Of a stretch of 64,000 nt of DNA, positions 1 through 7,848 are shown piece by piece. Within the stretch, counting starts at the first letter, position 1, and the number at the start of each line of letters is the position of its first letter. Origin of the DNA: a virus; the IMG/VR virus record IMGVR_UViG_3300002835_007523, positions 35,094 to 99,093 of that record; one strand, 5' to 3'. The position numbers and the translations under genes are program-made. Under the pieces are notes generated by a model that saw only the letters and a program-made list of their open reading frames with translations, did not search any database and had not been told where the DNA came from.

Positions 1-25
1 TCGGCTCTGAGATTTAGGGGCTACT

Positions 26-595
26 GTGGCTATAACTAATAATGGCCAGCCTCAAGGCCCAATACAATTTACAGACGCTGCCTCCGGAGCACGAGTATTT
101 ATTGGAGGCACAACTCCAACAACTCCTGCCCCAGGAGATATCTGGATAGATTCTGATGTACAGAATAATGCTGGAAAAAACACTATATCTGAAACCACAT
201 TATCAACAGCCTCTGTGTCTCTTACAGTCCCAAACTCTTATAAAGACGTATGCCTAGTACTAAAAAACGTACAGCTATCTACAAACGGAGACATACTTGT
301 CAGATTAAATGCTGACTCTACCGGAGCCAACTATCTTGGCGGATCAGCTCTACACACAATTAGTTCTGTAAAAGCTGGCGGTAACAACCTTATAGTAATA
401 ACCATACAGGAGAGCCAGGCACTTACTCCTAAATTTTCAAGAATAGAGGGAGTATACGTAAACTCCTCTAATGCTTTAGCCTCTGTAACTGCTGCAGGTG
501 GGTATAGTCAAACTACCGCATTAACAACAATTAATTTAGCAACCTCAACCGGCACCTTTGCTGGCGGAACTGCAACCGTATATGGAGTTAACTAA
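26..595 (+). CDS. Putative tail fibre or decoration protein
   Basis: The 189-residue product has no cysteine and is rich in Thr, Ser, Ala, Gly and Asn, as in beta-rich virion surface proteins. An N-terminal stretch with 'GTTPTTPAPGDIWIDSD' is of the kind seen near the start of phage fibre proteins. The start is GTG, about six bases after an AGGGG ribosome-binding site. The stop overlaps the next ATG (TAATG), suggesting coupling to the following fibre-like gene. No family was recognised with certainty; the role rests on composition and on the neighbouring tail genes. Confidence 0.55.
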   Translation: MAITNNGQPQGPIQFTDAASGARVFIGGTTPTTPAPGDIWIDSDVQNNAGKNTISETTLSTASVSLTVPNSYKDVCLVLKNVQLSTNGDILVRLNADSTGANYLGGSALHTISSVKAGGNNLIVITIQESQALTPKFSRIEGVYVNSSNALASVTAAGGYSQTTALTTINLATSTGTFAGGTATVYGVN

Positions 596-831
596 TGGCA
601 ATTAAAAGATGGAATGGAACAACTAGCTCCTGGGAAGCATTTGGAAGTCCCCAGGTAAACATTGCTGCTTTAGGTATAACCGCAGAATCTATTGGCGCAG
701 TATCAAAAACTAATGGATCTATGACCTCTTCAAGCACTAGCTTGACCGCAGTTAGAAATATGACGGTATCCACAAGTGCTCCAACATCTGGTCAAGGATC
801 TGATGGAGACGTCTGGCTGCAGTACGTATAG
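595..831 (+). CDS. Small tail-fibre-associated protein
   Basis: This 78-residue product opens with 'MAIKRWNGTTSSWE', a motif common at the start of small phage fibre or collar proteins, and ends with 'GQGSDGDVWLQYV', resembling the DIWID element of the gene before it. It starts at the overlapping TAATG and lies between two larger fibre-like genes. It probably belongs to the same appendage, but no enzymatic or binding motif is visible. Confidence 0.5.
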   Translation: MAIKRWNGTTSSWEAFGSPQVNIAALGITAESIGAVSKTNGSMTSSSTSLTAVRNMTVSTSAPTSGQGSDGDVWLQYV

Positions 832-840
832 GACTAACAA

Positions 841-2508
841 ATGCCAGGTTCTATTAAAAATGGCGGTATCTGGAGATCCGCAACCGGTCTATACATAAAA
901 GTAGGCGGTACTTGGCGTACCGTCACTTCAGCGTATGTAAAGGTTGGCGGACAATGGAAGCAGTGGTTTGCTTCTAAAATTCAAGACGCATTTAATAGGA
1001 CATCAACCGCTGCTGGTTTAGGCACTGCAGATAGCGGACAGGCTTGGAATGCTACTTCAGGAAACTGGCGCATTAACGGCTCTAATCAAGCACAGAGCGA
1101 TGATTCAGCAAGCAATTATCCAATAGTCTCTGCAAATCTTGGAAACACCGACGTAAAAGTTCAAGCGGATGTATCAGGTGGAGTTGGTCCAGCATTTTGG
1201 GTAAGCAGCGCCGGATCATGGTGGGCTGCAGTCCCTCGTTACACTACCGTTACAACAAACTCTACATCTATAGTATGTGATCAAAACTTGGCATCATGTA
1301 ACGGATCTGGATGTAGTCCTTCAGGAAGTTGTTGCTCAGGAGTATCTGAAAGCTCCTCCAGCAACTGCAATGGTGGGTACGTACAATGTTCAAACTCTTC
1401 ATGCAGCGACTATCCAAATAGATGTGCAGGACCTTTTAGCAGCACAAGCGGTGGCGGACAAACCTGTAATGCTGGTTGCAGTTCAAATCAAAGCGGATGT
1501 CCTGCTGGAAGTTGTTCGTGTTCTTCCTCTACTTCTGGTGGAACCCAATCCTGTACTGGTGGAAAAACAGACGTATTTCAAGGCTCTAACTGCTCTAGTC
1601 TTGGTGGAAACTGTGGTTCTGGGCCGTTTACTGAAACGGTAAATAGCAGCTATTGCGGTGGAAACGCTTGCTATGGAAGCGACTTTATGACTGCTCTTAC
1701 AGCACCAGGTTGCGGTCTTCCTGTCGATAACGGAAGTTACCAATGTTCTGGTGGACAAGTATACGGATCATTTAATGGACAGCCATTTGGATGCTATACA
1801 TATAGCTCTGGTGGAACTCAATATCAAGTAAATGATGGAGGAACCTGTTCAACTTTAGGGTCTGGTTGGTCACAAGTAGGGTGTTCAAACTGCGCTGGTA
1901 TGGGCCCTTGCGGTACTGGAGGATTTGTTTGCTGCTCTAAAAGTGGAACAGCCGGGTATACCTACGTTGGCCCAGGAACATATGTAACTAACTACTGTAA
2001 GGGAACTGGAGAAGTCCCATTTAGTTATACAAACTACTATTGTTATACTGCTCTTGTCGGCAGCCCATCAGTTACTACCTATAACTACTGTACGGGATAT
2101 ACTCAGAACCCAGTAGTAACCACGTACTATGCATATACTTCTTCTACAACAACAATTACTCGCTCATGCTATACGGGTACTAGAACTATTTCAAATCCAA
2201 TTACTAATTATAAGACTGAGTTAGTGCTACTAAGCTCTGTCTCTGGCTCTGTAGTTAGCTCAGCATCATCTACAATCTCTGATAATACCTCTGGGTTTAC
2301 AACTGTAGGGTCAGTGTACGTACAGACTGGAGGAAATGCCATATCTGCATATGCGTATTCCTCAGCAAACCTTGGTGGAAGCCAACTTGGCGCCACCCTT
2401 ACCCACACAGCCTCAAACCCTACTAAGGGAACTTCTGTTGGTATAATTAAGACGCCATCTACGGGAAGTCAAGGCTCTACAGCCGATAACTTCTTAGCCA
2501 CTATATAG
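841..2508 (+). CDS. Tail appendage protein with cysteine-rich insertion
   Basis: A 555-residue protein. Residues 1-45 hold three short repeats of the type 'yiKVGGtWrtv', typical of fibre N-termini. Residues of roughly 45-130 and 460-555 look like the two halves of a concanavalin/laminin-G-like beta-sandwich ('AFNRTSTAAGLGTADSGQ' early, 'NFLATI' at the end). Between them sits a segment of about 300 residues with some 30 cysteines and many Ser, Gly, Thr and Tyr, including SCC, SCSC and VCC clusters. The flanks have almost no cysteine. The protein is probably surface-exposed on the virion and may bind host glycans (inference). Confidence 0.6.
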   Translation: MPGSIKNGGIWRSATGLYIKVGGTWRTVTSAYVKVGGQWKQWFASKIQDAFNRTSTAAGLGTADSGQAWNATSGNWRINGSNQAQSDDSASNYPIVSANLGNTDVKVQADVSGGVGPAFWVSSAGSWWAAVPRYTTVTTNSTSIVCDQNLASCNGSGCSPSGSCCSGVSESSSSNCNGGYVQCSNSSCSDYPNRCAGPFSSTSGGGQTCNAGCSSNQSGCPAGSCSCSSSTSGGTQSCTGGKTDVFQGSNCSSLGGNCGSGPFTETVNSSYCGGNACYGSDFMTALTAPGCGLPVDNGSYQCSGGQVYGSFNGQPFGCYTYSSGGTQYQVNDGGTCSTLGSGWSQVGCSNCAGMGPCGTGGFVCCSKSGTAGYTYVGPGTYVTNYCKGTGEVPFSYTNYYCYTALVGSPSVTTYNYCTGYTQNPVVTTYYAYTSSTTTITRSCYTGTRTISNPITNYKTELVLLSSVSGSVVSSASSTISDNTSGFTTVGSVYVQTGGNAISAYAYSSANLGGSQLGATLTHTASNPTKGTSVGIIKTPSTGSQGSTADNFLATI

Positions 2509-2516
2509 GAGCACAA

Positions 2517-2756
2517 ATGAGCGATAGACCAGCACGTCCCTGGGATTTGTTTAATAAAAACATAGGCCGGGTAGAAAGCGACATAGCCGTAAAGAGACTA
2601 GAAATCTGCAAAGGCTGTGAAAAGTTTATAAAAGCAACAACCCAATGTAAGGAGTGCGGCTGCATAATGAAGCTAAAGACTAAGCTACCAAATGCATCCT
2701 GCCCCCTACACAAGTGGGAAGCAGTATCCGACAAAATCTATAAGGAAGAAATCTAA
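2517..2756 (+). CDS. Small zinc-ribbon protein, phage-conserved type
   Basis: The 79-residue product has the pattern 'RLEICKGCEKF...TQCKECGCIM...SCPLHKW': two CxxC-type knuckles and a terminal C-x2-H. I recognise this as a small conserved protein found among structural genes of many T4-like and other large phages. The cysteines probably bind one or two zinc ions. It overlaps the next gene by one base (TAATG). The specific function is unknown. Confidence 0.6.
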   Translation: MSDRPARPWDLFNKNIGRVESDIAVKRLEICKGCEKFIKATTQCKECGCIMKLKTKLPNASCPLHKWEAVSDKIYKEEI

Positions 2757-2983
2757 TGGCAGAAACAGTAGATAAAGCAAACATACCGCCTATTAAGATA
2801 GCTTTTGTAATTGATGGAGAAGTTGTAGACGTTCTTCATACTGATTCAAGACTTGCCGCTATCTTTTTAAGTGAACCTAAAATTGTAGACGTTACCGACC
2901 TTTATGAAGCAGGATCACCTGTATTTGTAGGAGCTATCGATAACGAGGATGGAACCTTTACAAATCCTGAGAAGAAGGACTAA
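2756..2983 (+). CDS. Conserved hypothetical protein in the neck or tail region
   Basis: A 75-residue acidic product with a beta-strand-rich core ('IKIAFVIDGEVVDVLHTD' then 'IVDVTDLY'). I recall similar small proteins beside neck genes of marine phages, without assigned function. It starts in a TAATG overlap with the zinc-ribbon gene, so both are probably translated together. No catalytic motif is visible. Confidence 0.45.
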   Translation: MAETVDKANIPPIKIAFVIDGEVVDVLHTDSRLAAIFLSEPKIVDVTDLYEAGSPVFVGAIDNEDGTFTNPEKKD

Positions 2984-2988
2984 TTTAA

Positions 2989-3579
2989 ATGCGTGGTGAA
3001 AGAAGGTTGGGACGTTTTGATATTAACCACGAACGTGGCTCAATCATTTCTGGCACCACACGAGAAGTGGTTCGTACAGTCGGATACATTATTGAGTGGT
3101 GGCTATATGATGAGGAAAACACTCTCATAGACCCAATTTATGATGTTGGATCTGACGGTGGCGGAAGAAGATGGCATGGACCACATCACATTCCAACAAT
3201 TAATGCTGCCCTATATCAGGGTGCTGCCCCTCAAAATGACCGAGGTCTCTATAACGCCGATATTTTGCGTGTAACTCTCAACATGGACATCATTGAAGGT
3301 AACAAGCGTACAGGCGGAGAAGCTTTAGTTATCCCAGAACTACGCAGCATGCCTACTAACCCAGATGCTTATCTGCGAGATCGAATAGTCTTTAGAAATG
3401 AAGTTTTCTCTATAAAGCAGCTTTATCCAAAAGGTATTATTACTGATGACTATACCCTTTTTACTATAGACTGCGTTCAGGTAAACCCTGAAGAACTTAT
3501 TAATGATCCTCAGTTTCAACAATACTCAACATATAGTCCATTTGGTCCTAAGGATCAATATGACTGGGAAGGACCATAA
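2989..3579 (+). CDS. Putative neck or head-tail connector protein
   Basis: The 196-residue soluble protein begins 'MRGERRLGRFDINHERG' and contains 'RDRIVFRNEVFSIKQLYPKG', a segment resembling phage neck or head-closure proteins that carry a 'd.i.w.ge.y.v' strand. It precedes tiny structural genes and the sheath operon, a position suited to a connector role. Assignment rests mainly on context and is uncertain. Confidence 0.4.
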   Translation: MRGERRLGRFDINHERGSIISGTTREVVRTVGYIIEWWLYDEENTLIDPIYDVGSDGGGRRWHGPHHIPTINAALYQGAAPQNDRGLYNADILRVTLNMDIIEGNKRTGGEALVIPELRSMPTNPDAYLRDRIVFRNEVFSIKQLYPKGIITDDYTLFTIDCVQVNPEELINDPQFQQYSTYSPFGPKDQYDWEGP

Positions 3580-3580
3580 A

Positions 3581-3721
3581 ATGGCAAAAAACAATCCATG
3601 CTGGGACGGCTATGTTCAGGTAGGATTTAAAAGTCAAGGTGGTAAAAAGGTCCCCAACTGTGTGCCGGAAGGTAAGGGAAAAGACAAGGTTCCGGCCCCT
3701 AAAAAGAAAAAAGGTAAATAA
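3581..3721 (+). CDS. Microprotein with CWDGY...PNCVPEGK motif
   Basis: A 46-residue protein starting two bases after the previous stop. It carries 'NPCWDGYVQVGFKSQGGKK' followed by VPNCVP and a Lys-rich tail. The pattern CW-x-GY...K-x-G-K-x-VPNC is widespread at the C-termini of phage prohead proteases and scaffold proteins, but here it stands alone as a separate gene. Its role is unknown; location suggests virion assembly. Confidence 0.65.
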   Translation: MAKNNPCWDGYVQVGFKSQGGKKVPNCVPEGKGKDKVPAPKKKKGK

Positions 3722-3723
3722 AT

Positions 3724-3897
3724 ATGTGCGCTGTCTGTGGTTGTGGAAAGAAAAAGGGACAAGCCGGATACGGTAAGGGCAAGGCAGGAAAGAAAACCCT
3801 ATCTCCAAAGCAAAAGAAGATTGCCGGTGCTGTAAACCCTAAAGGAAAGATTACAGGAGCCGACTTTAAGGCTCTCAAGAACAGAAAGGGTATGTAA
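3724..3897 (+). CDS. Cys-knuckle, lysine-rich microprotein
   Basis: A 57-residue gene starting with ATG two bases after the previous stop. The N-terminus is 'MCAVCGCGKKKG', with three cysteines in the first seven residues, followed by a basic segment and 'AVNPKGKITGADFKALK'. The cysteine cluster may bind zinc or Fe-S. It resembles the next two reading frames in layout (N-terminal Cys cluster or knuckle plus Lys), suggesting duplication. The function is unknown. Confidence 0.55.
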   Translation: MCAVCGCGKKKGQAGYGKGKAGKKTLSPKQKKIAGAVNPKGKITGADFKALKNRKGM

Positions 3898-3899
3898 CT

Positions 3900-4022
3900 A
3901 TGTGTGCTACCTGCGGATGTATGAAACCAAAAGACAAGCATGGCATGAAAACCCTTGCCGCCGCTAACAAAAAGTTTGCTAAAACTAAGAAAAAAGCGGC
4001 TAAAAAGAAAGAGAAGAAGTGA
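3900..4022 (+). CDS. Cys-knuckle, lysine-rich microprotein
   Basis: The 40-residue product starts 'MCATCGCMKPKDKHGMK', close to the N-terminus of the preceding microprotein, and ends in a run of Lys, Ala and Glu. The ATG lies two bases after the upstream stop, and the gene overlaps the next GTG. The matching 'MCA-x-CGC' start argues that both are translated, related peptides. The function is unknown. Confidence 0.5.
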   Translation: MCATCGCMKPKDKHGMKTLAAANKKFAKTKKKAAKKKEKK

Positions 4023-4099
4023 CAGACCTACCTCTAGCGAAAGAACAATGCAAGTGTGGCAACTGCGCCTGTGGAAAGGGTCAAAATGAAGAAGCCTAA
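4019..4099 (+). CDS. Very short Cys-rich peptide
   Basis: A 26-codon frame from GTG, overlapping the previous stop, reads 'MTDLPLAKEQCKCGNCACGK' and ends in an acidic tail. Four cysteines lie in the pattern CxCxxCxC, matching the knuckle theme of its neighbours. It overlaps the next gene's ATG by 14 bases. It is short enough to be a chance frame, but the cysteine pattern and coupled spacing favour a real peptide. Confidence 0.35.
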   Translation: MTDLPLAKEQCKCGNCACGKGQNEEA

Positions 4100-4376
4100 A
4101 GCTAAAATGATGAAGGGCAAATACGTCAAGTCTAAAGACGAACCAGTTGATGCCTATCTTACTCGAAATCTTGATGAAGAACAAAAAGAAGAGTTTGAGA
4201 AAAAAGATAAAGCTCATGGCAAAAAAGCCGACCCCAAAACTATGCGTAAAGACATATCTATCGATAAGAAGATTATCAAGGGGATAGAAAAGAAGGAAAA
4301 AGCCCACGAAAAGAAGGAAGGCAAAAAGGGCGAAAAAGCTGAGGAAAAACGAGAGAAAAAGAAGAAAAAGAAGTAA
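4086..4376 (+). CDS. Highly charged Lys/Glu-rich protein
   Basis: A 96-residue protein dominated by Lys and Glu, starting 'MKKPKAKMMKGKYVKSKDEP' and ending in a run of Lys. The central part ('PVDAYLTRNLDEEQKEEFEK') is predicted helical and probably forms a coiled coil. The ATG at 4086 was chosen because earlier in-frame starts (GTG 4056) would extend into the Cys-rich peptide. It may bind nucleic acid or act in assembly; no family was recognised. A terminator follows directly. Confidence 0.5.
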   Translation: MKKPKAKMMKGKYVKSKDEPVDAYLTRNLDEEQKEEFEKKDKAHGKKADPKTMRKDISIDKKIIKGIEKKEKAHEKKEGKKGEKAEEKREKKKKKK

Positions 4377-4382
4377 TGATTT

Positions 4383-4405
4383 AGCCCCCTATACGGGGGC
4401 TTTTT
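4383..4405 (+). terminator. Rho-independent terminator
   Basis: A perfect 7-bp stem (AGCCCCC/GGGGGCT) with a 5-base loop is followed by TTTTC. It lies seven bases after the stop of the Lys/Glu-rich gene and closes the first structural operon. Confidence 0.85.
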
Positions 4406-4426
4406 CATTTATCCTTGGACTTGACG

Positions 4427-4440
4427 CCGGGGAAACCCGG
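4427..4440 (+). other. 5'-leader hairpin with GAAA tetraloop
   Basis: CCGGG-GAAA-CCCGG forms a perfect 5-bp stem capped by a GNRA-type tetraloop. It lies in the 80-base leader between the terminator and the next gene. The sequence ACCCTGC also occurs twice in this leader (near 4441 and 4455). It may be a stabilising or regulatory RNA element at the start of the tail operon. Confidence 0.45.
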
Positions 4441-4484
4441 AACCCTGCTGATTTACCCTGCAACCTCTATGGAGGATTTTTACG

Positions 4485-4658
4485 ATGATACTATTAGCCA
4501 AACGGCTAGCCCGTCAAGAAACTGATGCTGACAAAATTGAGTTTGTCAAAGGCATCACTGGTTTTACACCAGAAGAAGGAAGAAAGAAAGCCGTTAAAGG
4601 CTTTGTGGCTGGTTACTTGTTAACCACCGCTGCTCTTGCTTCTAAATGGCGTCGTTAG
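4485..4658 (+). CDS. Small hypothetical protein
   Basis: A 57-residue protein starting 'MILLAKRLARQETDADK', preceded by a GGAGG ribosome-binding site ten bases before the ATG. Its C-terminal half has a moderately hydrophobic stretch ('GFVAGYLLTTAALASK') that could be a membrane segment or a buried helix. It overlaps the next gene by 13 bases and is the first gene after the terminator. The function is unknown. Confidence 0.55.
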   Translation: MILLAKRLARQETDADKIEFVKGITGFTPEEGRKKAVKGFVAGYLLTTAALASKWRR

Positions 4659-4969
4659 AACACTTCATCGTAAAAACAGTATCTCAGGGTCAGCAGAGAA
4701 CAGCAAAGCAACTAACAGCAAAACTCCGTCGTCGTGCGTATGACGCGGGGTGGCCTAGCCATGCCGGAAGACATTTGACTGTCGTTCCAGAAAATAAAGG
4801 ATTTGGAGTAACCTACCCAAAACAGCACGCTAGTCGAATTGAAGCTATGGAGTATGGAACTCAAGATACACCACCATCTCCGGTAGTTCGCCAGTTTTTA
4901 GCTGGAAGTAAGGACACCGATCTTTCTCGACATATTGGTAGCGCAATGCGGAAGGCTGGGTGGATCTAA
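4646..4969 (+). CDS. Putative tail completion protein (HK97 gp10-like)
   Basis: The 107-residue basic protein contains 'IEAMEYGTQDTPPSPVVRQF', resembling the 'E.GT...p..p.l' motif of HK97-gp10-like neck and tail-completion proteins. It is followed by a probable tail-terminator gene and the sheath, the usual order of neck genes before the tail. These proteins help join head to tail. The match is by motif and context only. Confidence 0.5.
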   Translation: MASLEHFIVKTVSQGQQRTAKQLTAKLRRRAYDAGWPSHAGRHLTVVPENKGFGVTYPKQHASRIEAMEYGTQDTPPSPVVRQFLAGSKDTDLSRHIGSAMRKAGWI

Positions 4970-5574
4970 TGCCATTTATCATGAATGAAGACAAAGCCTT
5001 AAAGGCAAAGCTATCTGGCATAACTGTTGCAGATAGTGGAAACCCTACTCGTCCTGTTGGAGTGTGGTTTGGTCAACCAGATAAAGAAATTAGACATCAG
5101 TCTTATCCATATATAACTATAGATCTTATAGCTGTAAATGTTGGAAAAGAAAGAGAGCACAGGGGAGATGTAGTTTTAACTTATACCCCTGAAGGAGCAA
5201 ACCCAAATCAAGAATATAGAACCTATTTTCCAATACCTATAGATTTAGATTATCAAGTATCGACGTGGTCTCGTCAACCAAGGCACGATCGACAAATAAT
5301 GGCTGAACTGTTTAAAACAGATCGGCTTCCATTTAGATTTGGAGGGGTAGTAGTCGAAGAAGACAATACAATTCGTCGTCTAGACCTACTGAGCTTCGCC
5401 AAAAGAGACGCCACAGATCAGGACGGAAAACGTCTGTTCAATAACGTCTACACTGTAAGAATAAGTTCGGAAATTCTTCCGTACCCTCTCGAGCAGTTGC
5501 AGTACCAAGTAACCCAAAACCCAAACATATCGTTCACTTATCAAAATACCCCATTTACGGTCATAAACTCATAA
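4969..5574 (+). CDS. Putative neck or tail terminator protein
   Basis: A 201-residue protein between a tail-completion candidate and the sheath gene. The ATG at 4969 overlaps the upstream stop (TAATG); an in-frame GTG at 4960 is a less likely start. The visible sequence is soluble, mixed alpha/beta, with 'PDKEIRHQSYPYITIDLIAV' typical of proteins that contact the tail top. In T4-like systems this slot holds the sheath terminator (gp15) or neck proteins. No firm homology is claimed. Confidence 0.45.
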   Translation: MPFIMNEDKALKAKLSGITVADSGNPTRPVGVWFGQPDKEIRHQSYPYITIDLIAVNVGKEREHRGDVVLTYTPEGANPNQEYRTYFPIPIDLDYQVSTWSRQPRHDRQIMAELFKTDRLPFRFGGVVVEEDNTIRRLDLLSFAKRDATDQDGKRLFNNVYTVRISSEILPYPLEQLQYQVTQNPNISFTYQNTPFTVINS

Positions 5575-5618
5575 CAATACGGTCCCCCAAGTAAACTAAC
5601 GATTAAGGAGAATATCGA

Positions 5619-7184
5619 ATGGCTACATACAGTAGACCAGGCGTGTTTATTCAAGAAGTGGAGCTTCCACAAGCTATTGAGCTTGGCGAAGGCGGTTCTG
5701 CTATTGGAGCTTTTGTTGGCGCTCTAAATCAGGGTCCAACATCTGCACCGGTACTAGTAAGCTCTTGGTCAGAATTTACCAAGACTTTTGGTTCATTGAA
5801 TGACGCTTACCCAACAACCTGGGCTGCCTACAATTTCTTTGCAAATGGCGGCCGTCAACTATACGTTAAGAGAATTACTGGAAGCGGTGCTGCGGCAGCG
5901 AATGTAACTCTTACAGATAGAGCTCAAACCCCTCAAGACACATTAACTCTTACAGCAAAAAGTGCTGGTACCTGGGCAAATAGCCTTGCAGTATCTGTAA
6001 CTGCTGCTGGAACAGATACTCGCTTTAACCTAACTGTGTACGGTGCTCCTACAATTTCTGGAGTTGCAACATCTAATGTTCTTGAAACCTTCACAGATCT
6101 AAGCATGGATTCAACAGATCCTCGTTACGCAGTTACAGCAATCAATGCAGACTCAGCATATCTAGTAGCGGTAGATGAGCAATCACCTACAGTAGCACCA
6201 GATGATATGCCAGATATTTCTGGACTCGTTGCTTTAGCTGGTGGTTCAAACGGCTCTCAACCAGCCCTAAACGACTACACTTCAGGTCTAAACTCTTTAG
6301 ATCCAATTACTAGTCCACTAGTTATTAATATCCCTGCAGCTGCATATGTGTATACCACTTCAGGTACTGGTGCAGAAAGAACATTCTCACTAGATCTTAG
6401 TGCTGCTGCGGTAGCTTACGCACAAGGTCGTGGAGATGCATTTGCTGTTGTAGATCTTCCTCAAGGCCTAACTGTTGCTGAAGCAAAAACTTACGCATCA
6501 GACCTTAAGGCTAAGTACGCTGCTAACTCTGATGGTGGAGTTGCTGCAATGTACTACCCATGGGTACAGATTCCAGATTCACTAAAGGCATCCAGATCTG
6601 CACTTCGTAATCAAGCTCCTGGAGCAATTATGGTTGGACAGTATCTAGCTACAGATGCATCTAAGGGTGTATTTAAAACTCCAGCTGGATTTACAACTCG
6701 CCTAGCGCTTGCAGTTAATACTCAAAGACTGTTGACAAATGCTGAGCTAGATGCACTAAACACTGGAACTGAACCAATAAACGCTATTCGTCAGGTTCCT
6801 GGCGCTGGCATTGTTGTTATGGGCGGTCGTACCATGAACAATACTACAAACGACCGATACATCAACATCCGTCGTTCTCTTATCTACATCAAGAAAGAGC
6901 TTGAAGATCGAAGCTCTTTTGCAGTGTTTGAGAACAACGATTCAATTTTGTGGAACAGACTATCTGTGGCCCTATCTACGTTCCTACGTGGTTACTGGCA
7001 GCAAGGCGGTCTGCGTGGGGCTAGCCCTCAACAGGCTTTCTATGTAAAAGTAGATGCTACTACCACATCATTTGCAGACATACAGAACGGCCGAGTTAAC
7101 ATTGAGGTGGGAGTTGCGCTGCAATACCCATCTGAGTTCATTGTTATCAAGCTTGGTCAAATTACCGGAAACGCCACTGCGTAA
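5619..7184 (+). CDS. Contractile tail sheath protein
   Basis: The 521-residue product starts 'MATYSRPGVFIQEVELPQ', the hallmark opening of phage sheath proteins (family of T4 gp18). The C-terminal domain has 'SLIYIKKELEDRSSFAVFEN' and 'FLRGYWQQGGLRGASPQQAF', conserved in sheath C-termini, and ends in a beta-strand region that interlocks neighbouring subunits. Sheath subunits polymerise around the tube and contract on infection. A strong AAGGAG site precedes the ATG. It is directly followed by the tube gene, as expected. Confidence 0.93.
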   Translation: MATYSRPGVFIQEVELPQAIELGEGGSAIGAFVGALNQGPTSAPVLVSSWSEFTKTFGSLNDAYPTTWAAYNFFANGGRQLYVKRITGSGAAAANVTLTDRAQTPQDTLTLTAKSAGTWANSLAVSVTAAGTDTRFNLTVYGAPTISGVATSNVLETFTDLSMDSTDPRYAVTAINADSAYLVAVDEQSPTVAPDDMPDISGLVALAGGSNGSQPALNDYTSGLNSLDPITSPLVINIPAAAYVYTTSGTGAERTFSLDLSAAAVAYAQGRGDAFAVVDLPQGLTVAEAKTYASDLKAKYAANSDGGVAAMYYPWVQIPDSLKASRSALRNQAPGAIMVGQYLATDASKGVFKTPAGFTTRLALAVNTQRLLTNAELDALNTGTEPINAIRQVPGAGIVVMGGRTMNNTTNDRYINIRRSLIYIKKELEDRSSFAVFENNDSILWNRLSVALSTFLRGYWQQGGLRGASPQQAFYVKVDATTTSFADIQNGRVNIEVGVALQYPSEFIVIKLGQITGNATA

Positions 7185-7198
7185 GGAGATAAATACTA

Positions 7199-7825
7199 AT
7201 GGCTAATCTATTCGAGCTAAGTACTTTACAGACGGATCCGTTCCGTAATTTTAAGTTCTTAGTTAACTTTACCCTCAATGACGGTAAGAACGCTACCATA
7301 GGACCAAAGTTTGGAAGCATGGGATTTGTCTCTGTTTCTGGTCTAAGCGTTGCTACCGAAGCAATTAGCTACCGTGAAGGCGGCTACAACACAAACATGC
7401 ATCAGATTCCTGGTCAAAGCTCGTTTACCCCAATCACCCTTTCAAAGGGCATTGCTTTGGGTCAAAGCGAACACTCCCTATGGATGAAGAGACTATTTTC
7501 AGTACTAACTGGCGCACAGGGAGTAGCTGGAGTTGGAACTGAGTTCCGCTGCACAGTGGATATCTCAGTACTAAGTCACCCAAATCCAAAGGGCGTTTCA
7601 GGATCTGATTCAACAGCTACTGTAGCTGAGGCAAAAAACCAGCATACTGCTATGCGCTTCCGCGTATATAATGCATGGGTTACAAGTCTTGCATACAGCA
7701 ACCTTGACGCAGGCGGAAGCTCGCTAATGGTTGAAGAAATGACACTCGTCCACGAAGGATTTGACGTCTCATTTGCTACAGGATACAAGACAGCAGAAGA
7801 CGCCCCAGATCTACTCAGCGTATAA
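7199..7825 (+). CDS. Tail tube protein (gp19-like)
   Basis: A 208-residue protein with the signature of contractile tail tubes: 'TDPFRNFKFLVNF' near the start, then 'YREGGYNTNMHQIPGQ' and 'PITLSKGI' in the middle, and a C-terminal strand region 'MVEEMTLVHEGFDV'. These belong to the family of T4 gp19 and related tube proteins. It forms stacked hexamers through which DNA passes. AAGGAG lies upstream of the ATG, and it sits between the sheath gene and the assembly chaperone. Confidence 0.92.
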   Translation: MANLFELSTLQTDPFRNFKFLVNFTLNDGKNATIGPKFGSMGFVSVSGLSVATEAISYREGGYNTNMHQIPGQSSFTPITLSKGIALGQSEHSLWMKRLFSVLTGAQGVAGVGTEFRCTVDISVLSHPNPKGVSGSDSTATVAEAKNQHTAMRFRVYNAWVTSLAYSNLDAGGSSLMVEEMTLVHEGFDVSFATGYKTAEDAPDLLSV

Positions 7826-7848
7826 CTAAAAAGAAATAGGTGAACTAC

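Noticed and set aside
1277-1642. Open frame inside the Cys-rich appendage gene
   Set aside because: It overlaps the large gene in another frame, has no ribosome-binding site and a composition unlike a real protein.
3699-4307. Minus-strand Phe-rich frame opposite the Lys-rich microproteins
   Set aside because: The run of Phe and Leu is simply the reverse complement of Lys-rich codons; no ribosome-binding site.
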